From Loripinus fragilis (lineage: Eukaryota > Mollusca > Bivalvia > Lucinida > Lucinidae): a stretch of 64,000 nucleotides of DNA. The position numbers and the translations under genes are program-made. Below, in pieces: positions 42,277 to 53,600 of the stretch. The notes beneath the pieces are model-generated. The model had not been told where the DNA came from. It searched no databases and saw nothing but the letters and a program-made list of their open reading frames with translations. The stretch covers positions 53,065,672 through 53,129,671 of the forward strand of contig OZ026517.1 of assembly GCA_964019695.1 (NCBI GenBank), given 5' to 3'. Position 1 is the stretch's first letter; each line of letters begins with the position of its first letter.

Positions 42277-42605
42277 ATATGGAGGCTGAAAAAATCGCAT
42301 ATAACCATAGTGTTTCATTCAGTGTTTTTATGGTGTAAAATAGCGATAAGAATGAAGTGCCCGCAACTTCTAAACTGATGCGAGCTGCAAATTACTGAGG
42401 TTTTGTATAAATCATTTTTTCGCGAGGTAAAAAGAGGTTGTTTTATACCTCTCAGATAAAACTGTACACAATCTGCAGCTCGTATCAGCTTGGATTAGAA
42501 GTTGAAAGACCAGAGGGGAGCACAATTTCGCTAATTTACACCATAAACGTACTGAAGTGAAAACTTATATTACGGTGTTTAGGCGATTTTTTCAGCCTCC
42601 ATATC
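42277..42605. mobile_element. Fold-back element, ~330 bp
   Basis: ATATGGAGGCTGAAAAAATC at 42278 is mirrored by GATTTTTTCAGCCTCCATAT at 42584-42603. Inward, TTTTTATGGTGTAAA pairs with TTTACACCATAAA. Then CAACTTCTAAACTGATGCGA pairs with TCGTATCAGCTTGGATTAGA and AGTTG. Nearly the whole length therefore folds back. Non-coding. Confidence 0.65.
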
Positions 42606-42739
42606 TGTTTATGAAGTTACCTACTCGTGCATGCGTGATGTTCCGAAACAAGATCATTGAGATGCCTCTTATGAATATCCACAACATATACATGTATTTT
42701 CATGACAAAAGGATAAACAAAATCTCGATTTTGATAGAA

Positions 42740-43085
42740 AGTAAGAAAGACGGCAAAGATCAGGAATCAAAACAACCAAGTACCACATCTGACCTAGGAT
42801 ACCACATGGGAAAGTGACAAAATCACAATTAGACATCACAAACAAGAGCCAAGAGGTCAGCCCTTTCCCAGCAGGTGACCACAAGGCAGCAAAAACCAGA
42901 CGCGAAAGCATGACAAACACAAGACATAAATAACACAAATGATCCACAAAAGAAGTACCGCCTTGGAACGGTCAGTAAAAATATTTTAGTGGAGGGCTTA
43001 AACCGGTTTTACGGCGCCAACCTCACCCTGAGTTCAGATCATAGATGTTTGGTTTGCATGAAATACCCCTAACTTGATAGAAGCC
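42740..43085 (-). mobile_element. Solo 3' end of a reverse-transcriptase element, copy 2
   Basis: It shares AAGATCAGGAATCAA, AGAGCCAAGAGGTCAGCCCT, GCAGGTGACCACAA, AAAAGAAGTACCGCC, GGAGGGCTTAAACCGGTTTT, CGGCGCCAACCTCACCCT and GTTTGCATGAAA with 26421-26760. No reverse-transcriptase coding follows on the - strand side, so the copy is truncated. The 92-aa frame through it is a repeat translation. Confidence 0.6.
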
Positions 43086-44650
43086 TATTTTTGTTATGTA
43101 ATAAGAAAAATCAACTTAAAGGTCTACTGAATCGATTATTTTTAAACTCCTCCTGATTTAAATGGCAGTGATCATGAGGCAAACAAAATGCTGGAAACCC
43201 AATCAAAAAAGTTCAACCGAGCAACTTATGTCTTGCTAGGGCTTTATTTCGAATAATCAATTGTGATAACAACTACCAAAATCTGCTGATTGTAGTCAAA
43301 TTTACTAATTAATCAAAAATTTGAATTAACCATACAACACTACCCAAGGCTAGCCTTATAACAGCAGTGAGTATGCTATAATGCAAAGCAACAACACCCA
43401 AAGCAACATTTGGGACAGCACACAATATTTTAGTCGATCATGGGTGTACTTTTGCATGCACTGCTGTTAAATGACCTTAAAACAGTAAAAAAAATAATGA
43501 AAATTTAATGGAATTTTAAGGAATTCATCCATTAAAAATCCTTAAAATGCAGTTAGAATTACCCTAGCCTGTCTTCAGGCCCTGTATTAAGACATCTAGC
43601 TGAAAGTTCTATAACTACTACAGAGATAAATGTATGATACTTTATTACTTCCCCATTGCTCAGAATACAGTAAATAAGACAGTCAGTGATTTTTTTTCAG
43701 AGATGTAAATGATTGTATATGATGTGCACATATTTTACTATTTTTCTATTTACTGGTCTGATACCAGTCTAGAATTACCCTTATGCTATAGCAATTTAAT
43801 GCCATTTAAATTAATGGTATTTTATTGTACAGCAAAATAAGCACCATTAAATTAAGGGTATTTAAGAGCAATTTAAATTCAATGGCAATTAAATTAGCAG
43901 CTTATATTTAAGGGGCTCCGATTATTCTAGATTTAATGATGGTTAAAACGATATTAAATTAACTGACTATATGTATAAATTAATGGTCATTAAAATAGAG
44001 GTTAAAAACTAATTGTCATCAGAAGTACTGACAATTAAAAAAACTCCATTTAAACCGCCATTAAACTATAGCATAATTAAGAGGGCCTTTAAAATTAACA
44101 CAAAATGTAATGGTGCTTAAAGACCTATATTCCTGTCCAATAGAGGTCATTAAAGGATTAACTGATAAAGGACAGTTTCAGCTTCTCACTGGATTTAAGG
44201 GGCCACAAGAGGTACTTACCTGTATATAAGACAATTACTTTCAGTAAGATAAATATCAATAATTTATCAGAAAATACCTAAACCCTTCAATGGACCACTT
44301 TTTTGACTCTGTAAGGAAGTCGTAATCAGCTAATAAAGATTAGCATTTGATCTGCCTGGAAAAGCACCACTTTTATTGGCTTAGAATGTTTGTCTTTAAA
44401 GTCCCTTGGTATTGCAATGTCTTTATTTTAACAAAATTAAGGGCACATAAAACTGTAAAACTTAACGGCTTTTCAAATAACTAAATTTTGCAAAAACATT
44501 TAAGAAAATCATCTTCCAAGTTCATTGGCCCTTAATTAGTATATAATCTAAAGTTAATAGCACTTAATTTGAATCAAGTCTTTCCAAAAATGACCCTTAA
44601 AACATTTAAAATCTATAGAAATTCATACATCAAAAATTGCAAATAGTTTT
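43086..44650. other. A+T-rich stretch with recurring ATTAAA/TTTAAT
   Basis: No gene. From about 43780 to 44130 the words CATTAAA, TTTAAT, AATTTAA and TTAAGGG recur at unusual density on both strands, without a fixed period. It is low-complexity DNA. Confidence 0.45.
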
Positions 44651-44654
44651 GTTT

Positions 44655-45100
44655 ACAGAGGGAGCAGATCCACGGGGAGGTAGAGGGGATCCATACCAGT
44701 ATTCCAAAGGAAACCTGAAACCTAGAGTACTTATGAGATTTTCTGGGTGGGGTCTGGACTCACCATCCCCTCAGTATCTGCTACTGAAACCGGAAACCTA
44801 GAGTACTTGTGAGATTTTCCAGGTGCAGTCTGGACTTACCATCTCCTCTGGATCTGCGCACGGGCAGGTGGGGTCGAACTGACAAAGGCTCTGAGAACTT
44901 TTTTTTTATATATATTAACAGAGTGGATCCCATTGCTTCTATGGATGGGTGGAGGGGGTCCATGCCAGTATTCCTATGGGAACCTAGAGAATACTTGTGA
45001 GTTTCAAGGTGGGGTCTGGAAACGACACCCCCTCTCTGGATCCGTGCATGCGCAGTTGGGGATGGGGATCGAACAGACACAATCTCTAACATTTTTTTTG
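44655..45100. repeat. GGATCC-bordered repeat, doubled
   Basis: CCGGAAACCTAGAGTACTTG and TGAGATTTTC...GGTGGGGTCTGGACT words occur at 44712-44765 and again at 44787-44850. A third related unit (GGGAACCTAGAGAATACTTG) lies at 44978-45035. CTCTGGATCTGCGCACG and CTCTGGATCCGTGCATG mark unit ends, resembling the GCGGATCCAGAG MITE termini. It is a degraded cluster of that family. Confidence 0.5.
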
Positions 45101-46006
45101 TATTTTTAGTCATCAGCTTATTTTAAATAGGGGGTCCCATTCTTCAATCTATAATTTTAGACTGACAGTTCTTTCTATAGACTGGCCACCCATCCAAAAT
45201 GACTTGTAAAAAGGATAACTATCTAGATAACCAGTCTAGGTTCAGCCCTATGAAAATCCACTTTTCTGATTACCCGAAAAGATTAATAAGCATTATAAAT
45301 GAAGCTACTGTATTTTCCAATAAAATATCGCTATTTTATTGAAAAAACATAAATTTCATTTATAACCATTTGTTTTGCTGCAATCACGCTTTGCACGGTT
45401 TCTGTGACGTCAGCGTAAAGCTACGTAACGTCAGCGTCACGTTATCAAAGTATATCCTCGATGTACATCCGAGGTCTGATCCCACGGAACTGGCGAGGCA
45501 ATTCCAATTGCAAGGACAATTTGCGCAAAATGCGAAAAATTCCAAAATCCCGTGCGCCGGTTTATCTGCTACTTACTACAAGTGGACTCCATAGACAAAA
45601 GGCGAGTTTCCATGGCTATTAGTTGTTTTTGCATCAATTCAACATTAGGTTCAGTTCCATTTTGACTAAGAAACAGGCTTGACACACCCGTCAAATAACC
45701 GATCATAAAAAGACGAATTTCAAAGTACATTCTCTCGTTAAGTAATGCTCTTAGTCGTGTGTTGCTATTCCTTTTTACTTATTCGGTTTGTAAGATGTAC
45801 TTTTTGTTCATCAAAAAGACACATCATATAAAAACTGAGCTTCTCTTTAAGCTGAATAAAACATGAAGCCATCTATTAGCATTTACAGTCCCTTTTATCA
45901 ACGTAATTCTGTTTGTGTGTTGAACAACTTAACGAAATATACATATATCTAGTTTGCTCTTGTTTCAGATTCTAGACCTTGTCCTGGTGTCCGTTGCCGT
46001 GTTGCC
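45101..46006. other. No gene recognised
   Basis: No open frame with family character, no clear inverted repeats. It ends at the left edge of the large inverted duplication. Confidence 0.4.
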
Positions 46007-48690
46007 TTTTTGGAACTCGGGATCTGTTCAATATCAGCTATTCTAGAGAGTTATATCTGTTTTCGAAATTTCTACACTTTGAAGAAATAGTTCGTGTTAA
46101 AATGGCTGTTTGCTTTGAAATGATAGTGAGTGAAACATAAACCACAGTGCAGTTATTCAAAAATATGTCTTTTGTTGCCGATTTTCATTCGAAAGTTGAA
46201 CTTTTACTGAGTTAATGGTGTTTTTGCGAACTGGGAAGCTCCTGTGTCACTTTTTAACGGTTATTCGGTCATTTCAGGAACAGTAACTCTTATTGAATTG
46301 TTTTCTATGAATGGACACTGCATACCAGCGTGATGCGCGTATGAATATCGCTGTTAATCAGGCCACCCACGCCTCGTAGTGTATTCCAATGAATGGAAAT
46401 AAGCCATTCCATGATAAAACCTGCCTTTCAGAATTTTAAAAGACTGTGTACTCTGTTTAATACAGGGGCTATTAGAGTTAGTTCTCAGAAATTTGATGTC
46501 GCAAGTTGAGCTATCATACCTTACATGTATAACCAACAGCAGTGTGCATATGCTGGTCATTGCATAAGGATATATCTCAGTCACGCATACATGTCATAAA
46601 CTGAATGACCTGACGCTTTCACATCGTTCCTTGATTAGATTTCTTGTTAATGTTATAGTAATGGGCCAGCTCATTTAATTTATCACACCCTTTAAACATG
46701 AAAGCGCAGCTTCGGTCTCTGTATTCTTCCTGCGTGTACGCTGTTCATATAAACATAAATGCGACAGATACTGTAATGCATTTAACATGCGTGAAGTAAT
46801 CAAGCATGCACAGCCATCAAGTGGGTCTATGCACCTAATTTTCGGCCCATATGTTCGTCCAAATGGTGCCTGCTTAAGTCGTCTGCTGCACATAGTTGAT
46901 AACTTTATTTGCTTATGTTAGTACAGAGGCAAACTCCAAGTGTTCAAGTGTTTAATAGAGTCGGATCTGGAATGCTCTCTTTTCAGTACATATTTTTGTC
47001 CACAACATTATTTGCCCGATTGTTGTTAGTTAATTCCCTGTAAGTGTTCTTGCTAGTATGCACGCATGTGCAGTCTGTTCTTGAGCTTTCGGTACTCGGC
47101 CTGGATAGTGTTTAATGCAGACGGATCTTTGGAAATTTATATAAAAAATAAATAAATAAAAGAAAGTCAGCACCTATTTGTGTACACAATAATTATTTCA
47201 GAAAAGAGCCCAGTTTGTACTAGTGAACGCTCTTGCGAGAATGCGCGCATGTACGATTTCGTGGAAAAATCAATGCAGTCGGAACTTTGGCAAGTTTATA
47301 AAACAATCAGATCCTATGACCCACCCTAAAACCAGGCCGAAAACGACCCAGCCGAAACTACCCACGGCCGGAAACCTATGTTTAACGAATGTGCTACATC
47401 CGCTTTCCAGCGTCAAGGCAGTGACCGATATATAGGTCACTGGTCATTGCTACCACGTCGTGCAACAGAACCCATAGCGGCTTCTTTGATCTTAAACATT
47501 GCTATCAGCGAGCCTCTGCTGATAACATAAGCAGAAAGTTTGGTCCCAGATCTGGTCCGACAAAGAGTTTAAAATTGATCAAACCTGAAGGTTTTCCTGA
47601 CTTCTTTTATCTACATTTGAATCTACATGTAAAAACAAGGGCGCCGATGGGACTACGCGGGCGCTCAGGGTGGTCCCTGCTTTTAACAAAGTCGGGGTTC
47701 TCGCGGCTTTAAACATTATATAGGCGTCTGGTAAATAAAGCAAATTTCGATAATCTCAAGGTCTATTCTGTTTTCAAATACAGAGCCAAAAACCATGCTC
47801 TATAAGTTCCTTACATGCGTATATGAGCAGTTAAAGGCCTCAACTTAAACGGTAAGATTTGCCTTATGCGATTCTGTCTTATAAGACTCCTTCTTTGAAT
47901 AAATACCTGGAGATAGTTTCATCACGGAGGGAGGTTTCATTGTTGTTTATGTTAAAAATGGTTGATTGATTGAGTGAATGATTGATTGATTGTGTTTGTG
48001 TACATCATTCGGTTTGTCGATACATGTACTCACATGTAGCTTGTGATGTACACAGTATGTAAACTGAAATAAACTTCCTGTACCGTTCCTCCTAGCTCTC
48101 TCCTTATAAACATGAATAACGGCACTCGTGCGTAACCAGTGGTCGGAAAAATGCGTGTATTTAGGTACATGTACACGTTTCGATTTATATTGCTAGCGAT
48201 ACAGACAAAACACATTCGAACAAGGTAAGAAAAGCCATTTTATCTATTTTTTTCCGTTTTATTCCATGATTTTAACGGTTTCCTCCTTTACATTTTCCTT
48301 TGTTAAAAACGACTTGCTCACAATCAGAGCCGTTCTGTGCCGAAAACGAGCTAAAATGCCAGTTTGCATGGTTTGAGTGGAATTGGCAATCACATCCGTA
48401 CATGATTACATGGTTGTAACTGTAACAGTTACTAAGATCTATGGAAAAATGAATTTTAATAGGTGGGCCCTCGCAATTACAGCTGTACCAACAACTCTCA
48501 CATCACGATTTCCGACAACTGGTTATGCACGAGTGTTGTAATTCATAATGTATAAGGCCTGAGCTAGGAGGAACGGGTACAGGATGTTTATTTCAGTTTA
48601 CATACTGTGATGTAATGAAAGAACGAACTCTTTATCTGCTAAAGCCGAGTTCATTGATATGGCACTAAATGCCATATCTTTTCTTGTTTA
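46007..48690 (+). repeat. Left arm of a 2.68-kb near-perfect inverted duplication
   Basis: The arm runs from TTTTTGGAACTCGGGATCTG to ATCTTTTCTTGTTTA. It is the reverse complement of 49384-52067. Every pair of matching positions checked sums to 98074 (46354/51720, 46675/51399, 47223/50851, 48030/50044), so there is no net insertion or deletion between the arms. Only about five single-base differences were noticed. Apart from a 559-bp MITE at 48051-48609 no known element or gene is inside; the short frames are mirrored in both arms and have no family character. Confidence 0.95.
48051..48609. mobile_element. 559-bp MITE, copy in left arm
   Basis: The left end is CACAGTATGTAAACTGAAAT, continuing AAAC...TCCTGTACCGTTCCTCCTAG. 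The right end is the inverted equivalent, ending TTTCAGTTTACATACTGTG. The inverted ends are over 100 bp long. ATGTA occurs on both sides (48046-48050, 48610-48614), a candidate 5-bp target duplication. Non-coding. Confidence 0.8.
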
Positions 48691-49383
48691 AAATTTATTT
48701 TAACTTAATCCTCTTGATGAGGAAGAGAGAGCCAGCTAGTTGCTTTACTTTAATTGAGTACTTAAATTCCCTGTCCATTCCTCACGGTGCTGTTGGTTGG
48801 TCTGCAGTCTGTTGTGATTGTGGCATATCCTGGTCACTCACTTGCTTTTAGTAATTTCCTGCGAATTTGACAGTATAACAGAACTACATGTATTAGGGTT
48901 AAGTCAGGTAACTTCGGACATCAAGTAAATGCGACCAGTGTCCTTGTTTGTTTCATATTTTAATTATTGGAATACAAAAATGTATTAACAAAGCAAACAG
49001 TGAAAATCCTGATGAGGCGGCTCATTTCTCATCAGGATTTCCACTGTTTGCAGATGCATTTCCGAATTAACCTGATGTCCGAGTTACCTAACTTTACCCT
49101 ATATGCATTTTTGCAGTTTTATTATAAGAAATCTTCTGAGTTCCTCGTATTCGTACAGAAGGGAAATCTACCTATACGGTTATAAATGACGGATACCAAC
49201 GGTTATATTACATTTAGTTATAGGAAAATCGTGATTTCGACCGTGGTAGGACTATTTTGAAACATATTTTCAGCTTCAAAGAAAAAAACATCTCTTTATT
49301 TTTTCTACATCTCGATCGAAACAATATGTCGAAAGCGTGCTATATTTTATGGGCATAACCATCATAACAGGGCATCTCCAGTG
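48691..49383. other. Spacer of the inverted duplication
   Basis: The 693-bp spacer holds the GGAAGAGAGAGCCAGC repeat (48710-48850), a ~197-bp MITE (48899-49096) and, at 49200-49383, a unit of the ~176-bp tandem repeat seen again at 52068-52376. A small palindrome GATATGGCACTAAATGCCATATC straddles 48656-48678, just inside the arm. Confidence 0.8.
48899..49096. mobile_element. MITE with AGTCAGGTAACTTCGGACATC ends, uninterrupted copy
   Basis: The left end is AAGTCAGGTAACTTCGGACA and the right end is TGTCCGAGTTACCTAACTTT. The centre is a GCAAACAGTG...CACTGTTTGC hairpin with inner CCTGATGAG/CTCATCAGG. This 198-bp copy shows the state before insertion of the mariner-type element found in the copy at 52374-53518. 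Confidence 0.7.
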
Positions 49384-52067
49384 TAAACAAGAAAAGATAT
49401 GGCATTTAGTGCCATATCAATGAACTCGGCTTTAGCAGATAAAGAGTTCGTTCTTTCATTACATCACAGTATGTAAACTGAAATAAACATCCTGTACCCG
49501 TTCCTCCTAGCTCAGGCCTTATACATTATGAATTACAACACTCGTGCGTAACCAGTTGTCGGAAATCGTGATGTGAGAGTTGTTGGTACAGCTGTAATTG
49601 CGAGGGCCCACCTATTAAAATTCATTTTTCCATAGATCTTAGTAACTGTTACAGTTACAACCATGTAATCATGTACGGATGTGATTGCCAATTCCACTCA
49701 AACCATGCAAACTGGCATTTTAGCTCGTTTTCGGCACAGAACGGCTCTGATTGTGAGCAAGTCGTTTTTAACAAAGGAAAATGTAAAGGAGGAAACCGTT
49801 AAAATCATGGAATAAAACGGAAAAAAATAGATAAAATGGCTTTTCTTACCTTGTTCGAATGTGTTTTGTCTGTATCGCTAGCAATATAAATCGAAACGTG
49901 TACATGTACCTAAATACACGCATTTTTCCGACCACTGGTTACGCACGAGTGCCGTTATTCATGTTTATAAGGAGAGAGCTAGGAGGAACGGTACAGGAAG
50001 TTTATTTCAGTTTACATACTGTGTACATCACAAGCTACATGTGAGTACATGTATCGACAAACCGAATGATGTACACAAACACAATCAATCAATCATTCAC
50101 TCAATCAATCAACCATTTTTAACATAAACAACAATGAAACCTCCCTCCGTGATGAAACTATCTCCAGGTATTTATTCAAAGAAGGAGTCTTATAAGACAG
50201 AATCGCATAAGGAAAATCTTACCATTTAAGTTGAGGCCTTTAACTGCTCATATACGCATGTAAGGAACTTATAGAGCATGGTTTTTGGCTCTGTATTTGA
50301 AAACAGAATAGACCTTGAGATTATCGAAATTTGCTTTATTTACCAGACGCCTATATAATGTTTAAAGCCGCGAGAACCCCGACTTTGTTAAAAGCAGGGA
50401 CCACCCTGAGCGCCCGCGTAGTCCCATCGGCGCCCTTGTTTTTACATGTAGATTCAAATGTAGATAAAAGAAGTCAGGAAAACCTTCAGGTTTGATCAAT
50501 TTTAAACTCTTTGTCGGACCAGATCTGGGACCAAACTTTCTGCTTATGTTATCAGCAGAGGCTCGCTGATAGCAATGTTTAAGATCAAAGAAGCCGCTAT
50601 GGGTTCTGTTGCACGACGTGGTAGCAATGACCAGTGACCTATATATCGGTCACTGCCTTGACGCTGGAAAGCGGATGTAGCACATTCGTTAAACATAGGT
50701 TTCCGGCCGTGGGTAGTTTCGGCTGGGTCGTTTTCGGCCTGGTTTTAGGGTGGGTCATAGGATCTGATTGTTTTATAAACTTGCCAAAGTTCCGACTGCA
50801 TTGATTTTTCCACGAAATCGTACATGCGCGCATTCTCGCAAGAGCGTTCACTAGTACAAACTGGGCTCTTTTCTGAAATAATTATTGTGTACACAAATAG
50901 GTGCTGACTTTCTTTTATTTATTTATTTTTTATATAAATTTCCAAAGATCCGTCTGCATTAAACACTATCCAGGCCGAGTACCGAAAGCTCAAGAACAGA
51001 CTGCACATGCGTGCATACTAGCAAGAACACTTACAGGGAATTAACTAACAACAATCGGGCAAATAATGTTGTGGACAAAAATATGTACTGAAAAGAGAGC
51101 ATTCCAGATCCGACTCTATTAAACACTTGAACACTTGGAGTTTGCCTCTGTACTAACATAAGCAAATAAAGTTATCAACTATGTGCAGCAGACGACTTAA
51201 GCAGGCACCATTTGGACGAACATATGGGCCGAAAATTAGGTGCATAGACCCACTTGATGGCTGTGCATGCATGATTACTTCACGCATGTTAAATGCATTA
51301 CGGTATCTGTCGCATTTATGTTTATATGAACAGCGTACACGCAGGAAGAATACAGAGACCGAAGCTGCGCTTTCATGTTTAAAAGGTGTGATAAATTAAA
51401 TGAGCTGGCCCATTACTATAACATTAACAAGAAATCTAATCAAGGAACGATGTGAAAGCGTCAGGTCATTCAGTTTATGACATGTATGCGTGACTGAGAT
51501 ATATCCTTATGCAATGACCAGCATATGCACACTGCTGTTGGTTATACATGTAAGGTATGATAGCTCAACTTGCGACATCAAATTTCTGAGAACTAACTCT
51601 AATAGCCCCTGTATTAAACAGAGTACACAGTCTTTTAAAATTCTGAAAGGCAGGTTTTATCATGGAACGGCTTATTTCCATTCATTGGAATACACTACGA
51701 GGCGTGGGTGGCCTGATTAACAGCGATATTCATACGCGCATCACGCTGGTATGCAGTGTCCATTCATAGAAAACAATTCAATAAGAGTTACTGTTCCTGA
51801 AATGACCGAATAACCGTTAAAAAGTGACACAGGAGCTTCCCAGTTCGCAAAAACACCATTAACTCAGTAAAAGTTCAACTTTCGAATGAAAATCGGCAAC
51901 AAAAGACATATTTTTGAATAACTGCACTGTGGTTTATGTTTCACTCACTATCATTTCAAAGCAAACAGCCATTTTAACACGAACTATTTCTTCAAAGTGT
52001 AGAAATTTCGAAAACAGATATAACTCTCTAGAATAGCTGATATTGAACAGATCCCGAGTTCCAAAAA
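49384..52067 (-). repeat. Right arm of the inverted duplication
   Basis: It is the reverse complement of 46007-48690 with equal length. It begins TAAACAAGAAAAGATATGGC and ends CGAGTTCCAAAAA. Both edges touch units of the ~176-bp repeat: CATCTCCAGTG just before and TGTACGTAACCTTTGAC just after. Confidence 0.95.
49465..50023. mobile_element. 559-bp MITE, copy in right arm
   Basis: This is the mirror copy of 48051-48609 (positions sum to 98074), carried along by the inverted duplication. It has the same termini and the same flanking ATGTA/TACAT. Confidence 0.8.
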
Positions 52068-52376
52068 TGTACGTAACCTTTGACATGTGTTAATATGAAG
52101 AAAGAATATTTTGAAAATCATTTTCAGAATTAGGCCCTATCGAGAAATACATCTCCATTTTACCTACTTCTAGATAATATGTGAAAAGTGTGCTATATTT
52201 TATGGGCATACACACTCGAAATCAGGGCATCTCCAGCGTAAAAAGGTATGTAACCTTTGACATGTGTTAATATGAGGAAATAATATTTTGAAAATCATTT
52301 TCAGGTTTAGGCCCTACCGAGAAAAACATCTCCATTTTGCCTACTTCTCGATCGACAAATACATATTATGTCGAAA
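52068..52376 (+). repeat. ~176-bp tandem repeat, about two units
   Basis: Unit starts are TGTACGTAACCTTTGACATG (about 52068) and GTATGTAACCTTTGACATGT (about 52244). Shared words are GAAAATCATTTTCAG, TAGGCCCTA, ACATCTCCATTTT and GTGTGCTATATTTTATGGGC. The second unit is cut at GTCGAAAG by a MITE and continues at 53519 with TGTGCTATATTTTATTGCC. A further unit lies at 49200-49383. Confidence 0.7.
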
Positions 52377-53518
52377 GTCGGGTAACTTCGGACATCAGGT
52401 AGATTCGGACAGTGGCCTTGTTTGTTTCATACGAGGGTCATCCAATAAGTTCTGACAATGACCCCATTAAACAAATCCCTTTTCTCTATGATGTGTTTCA
52501 ATAATCTTCACATGTTATTTAGAATATAGGGAATTGAATCAACAGTTCAAATATTTTCCATGTTGTAATCCCAATGGTTGCTAGGCAACTAAAGAGCACA
52601 AGGTAAATGGCCCTGGACGGGACACTATATGCGGTATACATGCCCAATTTTCTAAGAAATTACAAACTCCTATTTAAAACTTTCTATATAGATAAATCAA
52701 GACAATATGTATATTGATTCTGAACGTCATAGATAATGGTTAAGCTTGCGACTGTGGTGTAAGAAGGGATTTGATTATGACATATCACCCATTTTACAAG
52801 AAATATTTCCTTAAAATGGGTTGTACTAATAGCGTATTATATTTGGTATATAGAATTTATTGAAAGCTATTATGTTCTATGCGTTAAGAAGACTATAGAA
52901 CAGATTTATCGAAACATGCATATATTAATACGTAAATTGATCATAATGGCTTTTTTAAGTGTTCAAAATATACTATTTTATAATTAACGCTTAAAGTGAG
53001 ACAAAATATAATTTTCTGTTGTTGCCTAGTAACCAAGAATGTCGAAAGCAACTAGGTTAATGCCATTGTGGTATTTGCTTTTATGGGGTCAGTTGTGTAT
53101 TCAGACAACATCACCAACCACTAATATTCTTTCCAAAGAAACATACTGCATCTTAAACTAACTCTACCCAAGCAAAAATACTTGAAAAAACGTGATTTTT
53201 TATGGTCACGGGATCTCACAGTGTTGTTTACAAATTTATGAAGCATAATATCAGGTTGTGATAAAAAAAAACTCCATATCTCAAACATCCATGGCCACAT
53301 GCAGAGGGTAATAGAATTCTGATTTCAATAACAGTTTCTGAGATATAATACCATTGTCGGATCTTATTGGATGACCCACGCATTTTTTATTATTGGAATA
53401 CAAAATTGTATTAACAAAGCAAACATTGAAAACCCTGATGAGACGGTCTCATCAGGATTTCCACTGTTTGCAGATGCATGTCCGAATTTACAAGATGTCC
53501 GAAGTTACCTGACTTTAC
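52374..53518. mobile_element. MITE with GGTAACTTCGGACATC ends, split by a mariner-type element
   Basis: The left part (52374-52433) and the right part (53384-53518) together match the uninterrupted copy at 48899-49096. This includes TGTCCTTGTTTGTTTCAT and ATTATTGGAATACAAAATTG, which are contiguous there. The ends AGTCGGGTAACTTCGGACAT and TGTCCGAAGTTACCTGACTT are inverted. It is itself inserted in a unit of the ~176-bp tandem repeat. Confidence 0.75.
52434..53383. mobile_element. Mariner-type element, copy 2
   Basis: It begins CGAGGGTCATCCAATAAGTT after a TA and ends CTTATTGGATGACCCACG. The right-hand TA has mutated to CA. It matches copy 1 (32015-33534) throughout but lacks the nested 585-bp MITE, giving about 950 bp. 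No transposase frame. Confidence 0.75.
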
Positions 53519-53600
53519 TAGTGTGCTATATTTTATTGCCATACACACTCTGAATCAGGGTACCTTTGACGTAAACAAGGCACATTATATAACATGTGTT
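53519..53600 (+). repeat. Remainder of the split ~176-bp repeat unit
   Basis: TGTGCTATATTTTATTGCCA, TACACACTCTGAATCAGGG and GACGTAAACAAGGCA continue the unit interrupted at 52376. Confidence 0.6.

Noticed and set aside
47223..51720. Short open frames duplicated in both arms of the inverted duplication (61-76 aa)
   Set aside because: They are identical only because the arms are recent copies. None has codon or domain character, and the two differences checked in one frame change the protein.
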